Origin: Rhodobacter huangdaonensis
GTDB lineage: Bacteria > Pseudomonadota > Alphaproteobacteria > Rhodobacterales > Rhodobacteraceae
Reading direction: 5' to 3'
Assembly (NCBI RefSeq): GCF_004022465.1
Contig: NZ_SAVA01000001.1
Coordinates: forward strand, 124,001 to 188,000
DNA: 64,000 bases
Below the pieces are notes generated by a model, which had not been told where the DNA came from, searched no databases, and saw nothing but the letters and a program-made list of their open reading frames with translations. The translations under genes were made by a program, and so were the position numbers. This document shows positions 59,625 to 64,000 of this stretch, one piece after another (positions within the stretch are counted from its first letter, which is position 1; each line of letters begins with the position of its first letter).

Positions 59625-61409
59625 ATGACCGCAAACACGTCCCCCGCCCCCCTCGCAGCGCCGGCAGGCACGGCGAAGCGCTGGACAGCCCGGCTCGCAT
59701 CGCATCGCGGGCCGCTGCTGGTGCTGCTGCTGTGCCAGCTCGGACAGGTTTCGGCGTCGCTGCTGCTGCCCGGCTTCAGCGCCGATGTCATCGACCGGGG
59801 CATTCTTGCCAAGGCGCCCGACGTGATCCTGCGCTACGGCGGGCTGATGGGGGGTGCCGCCCTGACGCAGCTGCTGCTCAGCGTCACGGCGGTCGTGCTG
59901 GGCGCCCGGATCTCCTTCCGGGTCGGTCAGGCCCTCCGCTCCGAGATCTTCGACAAGGTCCACCGCCTTGCCCTTGCGCAGGTCCAGAGCTTCGGCATCG
60001 GCTCGCTCATCACCCGCTGCACCAATGATGTGCTGCAGGTGCAGACCATGCTGATCATGTCGCTGACGATGATCGTGATCGCACCGATCATGGGGATCGG
60101 CGGCGCCTTCATGGCCGCGCGCCAGGACGTGCAGCTGTCGGGTCTGTTGCTGGTCGTGGTGCCGATCCTGGCGCTCATCATCGGGTTTCTGACCCTGCGC
60201 GCGACGCCGCTGTTCCAGCGAATGCAGGGACAGATCGACGGGGTGAATGCGATCTTGCGCGAACAGATCGAGGGCATCCGGGTGATCCGCGCCTTCATGC
60301 AGCAGGGGCGCGAGGCGCGGCGCTTCGCGACCGCCAATACCGGGCTGACGGACACCGCACTTCGGGCGGGACGGCTGATGGTGACGATCATGCCCGCGGT
60401 CACCGCGGTAATGCAGCTCGCCTCGGTGGCGCTGATCTGGGTGGGCGCGGACCGGGTGACCACGGGCGGCCTGCAGATCGGCGCGCTGATCGCCTTCCTG
60501 TCCTATGTCTCGCTGATCCTGATCTCCGTGATGATGATGGGGATGCTGATCGTGATGTTGCCGCGCGCGCTCGTCAGCGCGCGGCGGATCACCACCCTGC
60601 TTGAAACCGCAATCACCGTCGCCCCGCCCGCCCATCCCGAACCGCTGCCCGCGCGGGGCAGCGGCCTGCCCCTGCGCTTCGAGGGCGTCAGCTTCGGCTA
60701 TCCCGGCGCCGAAGCCTTGGTTCTCGAAGACATCACCTTCGAGGTCGGGCCCGGGGAGGTTCTGGGCATCATCGGCGCCACCGGCTCGGGCAAGTCCACG
60801 ATCATCAACCTGATCGCCCGGCTGGACGATCCGACGATCGGGCGGGTCCGGCTGGGCGGGATCGACCTGCGGGCCATCGCCCCCGAAACGCTCGCCGGCC
60901 GGATCGGCTACGTCCCGCAGAAATCCTACCTCTTTTCCGGCACCGTCGCCGAGAGTCTGCGCTTCGGCAATCCGGATGCGGATGAGGCCGCGCTGTGGCG
61001 GGCCCTCGACATCGCGCAGGCCGCCGATTTCGTCCGGGCCCTGCCCGACCGGCTGCAGGCGCCCGTCGCACAGGGCGGCACGAATTTTTCCGGCGGCCAG
61101 CGGCAGCGGCTGGCGATCGCGCGGGCGCTGGCCTGCGATGCCGACCTCTATCTCTTCGACGACAGCTTCTCCGCGCTCGACCAGGCCACGGATGTCCGGC
61201 TGCGGACCGCGCTCCGGCAGGCCACCGGCCATGCTGCCACGGTCATCGTCAGCCAGCGGGTCGCCTCGATCCGGGACGCGGACCGGATCCTGGTGCTTGA
61301 CCTCGGCCGGATCGTCGGGCTTGGCGCGCATGCCGCGCTGCTGGCGGATTGCCCGATCTATGCCGACATCGTGCGCACGCAGCAGGGCCTCGCCGAGGAC
61401 GCGGCATGA
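59625..61409 (+). CDS. ABC exporter subunit 1 (permease-ATPase fusion, degenerate catalytic site)
   Basis: A 594-residue half-transporter: about six helices (residues 25-320, beginning GPLLVLLLCQLGQVSASLLL), then an ATPase with Walker A GATGSGKST, Q-loop YVPQKSYLFSGTVAESL, signature FSGGQRQRLAIARAL and Walker B DLYLFDDSFSALD. The residue after the Walker B Asp is Asp rather than Glu, typical of the non-catalytic site of heterodimeric exporters such as TM287/288. ATG 59625 is used, with TTG 59604 as a less likely alternative; the ribosome site is weak. It overlaps subunit 2 by four bases. Confidence 0.92.
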   Translation: MTANTSPAPLAAPAGTAKRWTARLASHRGPLLVLLLCQLGQVSASLLLPGFSADVIDRGILAKAPDVILRYGGLMGGAALTQLLLSVTAVVLGARISFRVGQALRSEIFDKVHRLALAQVQSFGIGSLITRCTNDVLQVQTMLIMSLTMIVIAPIMGIGGAFMAARQDVQLSGLLLVVVPILALIIGFLTLRATPLFQRMQGQIDGVNAILREQIEGIRVIRAFMQQGREARRFATANTGLTDTALRAGRLMVTIMPAVTAVMQLASVALIWVGADRVTTGGLQIGALIAFLSYVSLILISVMMMGMLIVMLPRALVSARRITTLLETAITVAPPAHPEPLPARGSGLPLRFEGVSFGYPGAEALVLEDITFEVGPGEVLGIIGATGSGKSTIINLIARLDDPTIGRVRLGGIDLRAIAPETLAGRIGYVPQKSYLFSGTVAESLRFGNPDADEAALWRALDIAQAADFVRALPDRLQAPVAQGGTNFSGGQRQRLAIARALACDADLYLFDDSFSALDQATDVRLRTALRQATGHAATVIVSQRVASIRDADRILVLDLGRIVGLGAHAALLADCPIYADIVRTQQGLAEDAA

Positions 61410-63304
61410 GCGGGGATGGCGATCTGCGCCCGGCCGCCGCACCGCGCCGCACTCCCGGCATGCGCGGCGCAGGAGCGGCACTTGGCGGCGAAAAGCCGAA
61501 GAACGCGGCGGGCGCGGCCCGGCGGATCTGGCAGGCCTTCGGCCGCGGCCGCTGGTTCCTGCTCGCCTCCGTCCTCCTCAGCATCGGCAGCGTGACGGCC
61601 AGCACGGTGGGGCCATGGCAGCTTGGCAAGGCGACCGACCTTCTGGTCAGCGCCGATTACAGCCGGGCCGCGCTGGTCCACCAGCTTTTGCGGGTGGCGG
61701 CGATCTATCTCACCGCGTCCGCCTTCAATCTGGCTCAGGCCCGGCTGATCAACGAGGTGGTGCAGGTGCTGGGCCGCGACCTGCGCCACCGGGCGCAGGA
61801 AAAGCTCGCGCGGGTGCCGCTCAACTGGTTCGACGCGCAGCCCCGCGGCGAGATCCTGTCGCGGTTCACCAACGACATCGACAACGTGATCCAGAACCTG
61901 CAGCAGGTCGCCAGCCAGATCATGCTGATGCTGCTGACGGTCGTCGGCGTGCTGACGATGATGACCCTCCTGTCGCTGCCGCTTGCCGCCATCGCCGCAG
62001 CGGCAATCGGACTGTCCACCTGGCTCAGCCGGCTTCTCACCGGTGCCGCGCGCCCGCAATTCACCGCGCAGTGGCGCGAGACGGGGAATCTGAACGCCAC
62101 GGTGGAGGAAAGCTTCACCGGCCAGGCCCTGGTGCGGGTCTTCGGCGCGCGGTCGCGGATCGAAGCGCGGTTCGCGGACCAGAACTGGGCGCTGACCAGA
62201 AGCAGCATGGCCGCCCAGATCTTTGCCAGCCTGATCCAGCCGTCGACGATGTTCGTCACCAACCTTGCCTATGTCGCGGTGGTGGTCGCCGGGGCGTTGC
62301 GGGTGCTCGCCGGGACGCTGAGCCTCGGCGAGCTGCAGGCTTTCATCCAGTATATCCGGCAGATCGGCCAGCCGGTCTCCCAGCTCGGCAGCATGGCCGC
62401 ACAGGTGCAATCCGCGCTGGCCTCGGCCGAGCGGGTGTTCGCGCTGCTGGATGCGCCGGAAATCGAGCCCGACGATGCCGCGGCCGAGCATCTGCCGCAG
62501 CCGGTCAGCGGGCATGTGCGCTTCGAGCGCGTGGGCTTCCGCTACCGGCCCGACCAGCCCCTGTTCGAAGATGTCAGCCTCGAGGCGCGGCCCGGCCAGA
62601 CGCTGGCCATCGTCGGCCCGACGGGGGCGGGCAAGACCACGCTCGTCAACCTGCTGATGCGCTTTTACGAGATCGACCGCGGCGCGATCCGTCTCGACGG
62701 GATCGACATTCGCCGCCTCTCCCGCACCGAACTGCGCGGGGCGATCGCCATGGTGCTTCAAGATACCTGGCTGTTCACCGGCACGATCCACGACAACATC
62801 GCCTATGGCCGTCCCGAAAGCAGCCGCGAGGCGGTGATCGCGGCCGCGCGGCGCTGCCATGTCGACGATTTCGTGCGCACCTTGCCGGCGGGCTATGACA
62901 GCGTGCTGGAAAATGCCGGCGCAACGCTGTCGCAGGGGCAGCGCCAGCTGATGACCATTGCCCGCGCCTTCCTTCTGGACACGCCGATCCTGATCCTCGA
63001 CGAAGCCACGAGCTCGGTCGATACCCGCACCGAGATGCTGATCCAGCAGGCGATGACGGAACTGCGCCGGGGCCGGACGAGCTTTGTCATCGCGCACCGG
63101 CTGTCGACCATCCGCGACGCCGACCTGATCGTCTACCTCGAGGCAGGCACCGTGCGCGAGACCGGCACGCATGAGGCGTTGATGGCGCTGAAGGGCGGCT
63201 ACTGGGCGCTCCAGCAAGGCGGGATGGTGGCGCCGCGGCCGTCTTCGCAGGAGCCGGAGAGCCAGACCGCGCCGGCCGCCCCCCGGCCGTCTCCGCCGCG
63301 ATAG
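61406..63304 (+). CDS. ABC exporter subunit 2 (permease-ATPase fusion, canonical Walker B)
   Basis: A 632-residue half-transporter. About six helices (residues 45-340; WFLLASVLLSIGSVTASTVG) are followed by an ATPase with Walker A GPTGAGKTT, Q-loop MVLQDTWLFTGTIHDNIAYG, signature LSQGQRQLMTIARAF and Walker B LILDEATSSVD. Canonical Glu here, altered LSQGQ signature: the complement of subunit 1, as in heterodimeric drug/lipid/peptide exporters. It ends with an Arg/Pro-rich tail (APAAPRPSPPR). The ATGA overlap with subunit 1 suggests coupled translation. The substrate is not known. Confidence 0.93.
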   Translation: MSGDGDLRPAAAPRRTPGMRGAGAALGGEKPKNAAGAARRIWQAFGRGRWFLLASVLLSIGSVTASTVGPWQLGKATDLLVSADYSRAALVHQLLRVAAIYLTASAFNLAQARLINEVVQVLGRDLRHRAQEKLARVPLNWFDAQPRGEILSRFTNDIDNVIQNLQQVASQIMLMLLTVVGVLTMMTLLSLPLAAIAAAAIGLSTWLSRLLTGAARPQFTAQWRETGNLNATVEESFTGQALVRVFGARSRIEARFADQNWALTRSSMAAQIFASLIQPSTMFVTNLAYVAVVVAGALRVLAGTLSLGELQAFIQYIRQIGQPVSQLGSMAAQVQSALASAERVFALLDAPEIEPDDAAAEHLPQPVSGHVRFERVGFRYRPDQPLFEDVSLEARPGQTLAIVGPTGAGKTTLVNLLMRFYEIDRGAIRLDGIDIRRLSRTELRGAIAMVLQDTWLFTGTIHDNIAYGRPESSREAVIAAARRCHVDDFVRTLPAGYDSVLENAGATLSQGQRQLMTIARAFLLDTPILILDEATSSVDTRTEMLIQQAMTELRRGRTSFVIAHRLSTIRDADLIVYLEAGTVRETGTHEALMALKGGYWALQQGGMVAPRPSSQEPESQTAPAAPRPSPPR

Positions 63305-63435
63305 ACGCCCCGGCAGAGCCGCTGCCCCGATCGTTTCGCATATTCGCATAATGGCAGCGATCAGGCCTTCCGAGGGAAGCAGGATGCATGGCGTCGCCGA
63401 GGGGGCTAAGCTGCCGGAAAAGATGAGGAACACGC

Positions 63436-63867
63436 ATGGACAGGACCATCATTGACGTGCCGGTGATTTCTGCCGGTCTGAGACGTCTCGGAGCCCCGGT
63501 TTCGGCGCTCGTCCGGTCCGGCGGCATGCTCTACACCTGCGGCATGCCGCCGATCGACCTGAACAGCGGCGAGATCGTGCGCGGCGACATCACCACGCAG
63601 ACGCGGGCCGCCCTGGAGGCCCTCGCCTTCACGCTCGACTTCGGCGGCTCGTCGCTGTCGCAAACGGTGAAGGCCACGGTCTATCTCGCAGACAACGCCT
63701 TCGCCGCGGCGATGAACGCGGTCTACAGGGATTACTTCCCCGATGGCTTCCCCGCACGCACCTGCGTCGCGATCAATACATGGCCGGACTTCGCCATCGA
63801 AATCGAATGCATCGCCCCGGTGCTCCGGCCTGTGGATCGCGCGCCGGACGGAACCGTCCAGATCTGA
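63436..63867 (+). CDS. RidA/YjgF/UK114-family protein
   Basis: A 143-residue Rid protein. The core pattern SGGMLYTCGMPPIDLNSGEI, TTQTRAALEALAFTLDFGGS, VKATVYLADNAFAAAMNAVY and the conserved Arg in GFPARTCVAI, followed by AIEIECIAPVL, fit the family. The conserved Arg is that which binds the enamine/imine carboxylate in RidA. RidA hydrolyses reactive imines made by PLP enzymes; other Rid groups have different or unknown roles. GAGGAA precedes the ATG. It lies 131 bases after the exporter genes. Confidence 0.92.
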   Translation: MDRTIIDVPVISAGLRRLGAPVSALVRSGGMLYTCGMPPIDLNSGEIVRGDITTQTRAALEALAFTLDFGGSSLSQTVKATVYLADNAFAAAMNAVYRDYFPDGFPARTCVAINTWPDFAIEIECIAPVLRPVDRAPDGTVQI

Positions 63868-63915
63868 CACGACCCGACCTTGCCCCGTGGCGTTCCCCCT
63901 GCATGGCTTTCTTCT

Positions 63916-64000
63916 TGGCCCAAAGACCTCGGGGGTGAATGCGCCGAAGGCGCAGAGGGGGCAGCGCCTCCTTCCGCCTGCCCCGGGCTCAATGCCCGAG
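63916..64000. repeat. Probable intergenic palindromic repeat at the right edge
   Basis: Past the Rid gene, TGCGCC-GAA-GGCGCA (63940-63954) is followed by GAGGGGGCAGCGCCTCCTTCC. The style (CAAAGACCTCGGGGG before it) resembles dispersed intergenic elements I associate with Rhodobacteraceae genomes, but only one copy is seen here. No gene is seen in 63868-64000. Confidence 0.4.

Noticed and set aside
1..64000. CRISPR arrays, tRNA/rRNA genes, transposases, phage genes
   Set aside because: I looked for regular repeat-spacer patterns, cloverleaf-like stretches and transposase motifs and saw none.

Overview
The window is very GC-rich (roughly 65-70% by eye) and has strong third-position GC bias on the coding strands, so nearly every gene has a long open antisense shadow. 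Gene families and style (many solute-binding-protein transporters, TctABC, acetone carboxylase, proline-racemase-family enzymes, XRE-cupin regulators) point to an alphaproteobacterium of the Rhodobacteraceae (Paracoccus/Rhodobacter-like). This placement is inference from gene content; no rRNA or tRNA is present. I see no phage, transposase, CRISPR array or integrase. The window is a metabolic, nutrient-scavenging region.

Left block, 1-14.5 kb: hydroxyproline/proline catabolism. A partial polyamine-type ABC ATPase at the edge is divergent from a GntR/FCD regulator. Then come a trans-3-hydroxyproline dehydratase-like enzyme, a D-amino-acid (D-hydroxyproline) dehydrogenase, 4-hydroxyproline 2-epimerase, a DapA-family deaminase, a fused aconitase-X cis-3-hydroxyproline dehydratase, an XRE-cupin regulator, a pyrroline-2-carboxylate reductase, a four-gene polar amino acid ABC transporter and 2-oxoglutarate semialdehyde dehydrogenase. 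Together they could take up 3- and 4-hydroxyprolines and convert them to proline or 2-oxoglutarate.

14.5-21.6 kb: YjdM, then the tricarboxylate transporter tctCBA divergent from tctDE, which is followed by an overlapping solute-binding protein without a transporter. 21.6-24.7 kb: a Zn/Cd/Pb P1B-ATPase and its ArsR/SmtB regulator, with a recognisable operator. 25-29.2 kb: a small unit made of a mono-haem cytochrome c, two flavin-split-barrel proteins (one fused to GAF and an OmpR-type winged helix) and an FMO-like monooxygenase. Both its promoter regions carry TTAGCA direct repeats spaced exactly 11 bp. I regard this as the best candidate for an undescribed regulatory system.

29.3-36.3 kb: acetone carboxylase acxABC behind an AcoR-family regulator that lacks the GAFTGA loop. 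36.4-41.2 kb: an APH-type kinase plus class III PLP enzyme, an AraC regulator, and a class IV aminotransferase resembling (R)-amine transaminases. 41.5-46.2 kb: a complete Liv-type transporter. 46.2-54.3 kb: a peptide-type ABC transporter with a fused double ATPase, a CocE-type hydrolase and a LysR regulator. 54.5-59.3 kb: a small membrane protein and a polyamine-type transporter (potB-C-D, XRE-cupin, potA) with a clear promoter/operator. 59.6-63.9 kb: a heterodimeric ABC exporter pair and a RidA-family protein. Gene calls rest on reading protein motifs by eye; no searches were run.
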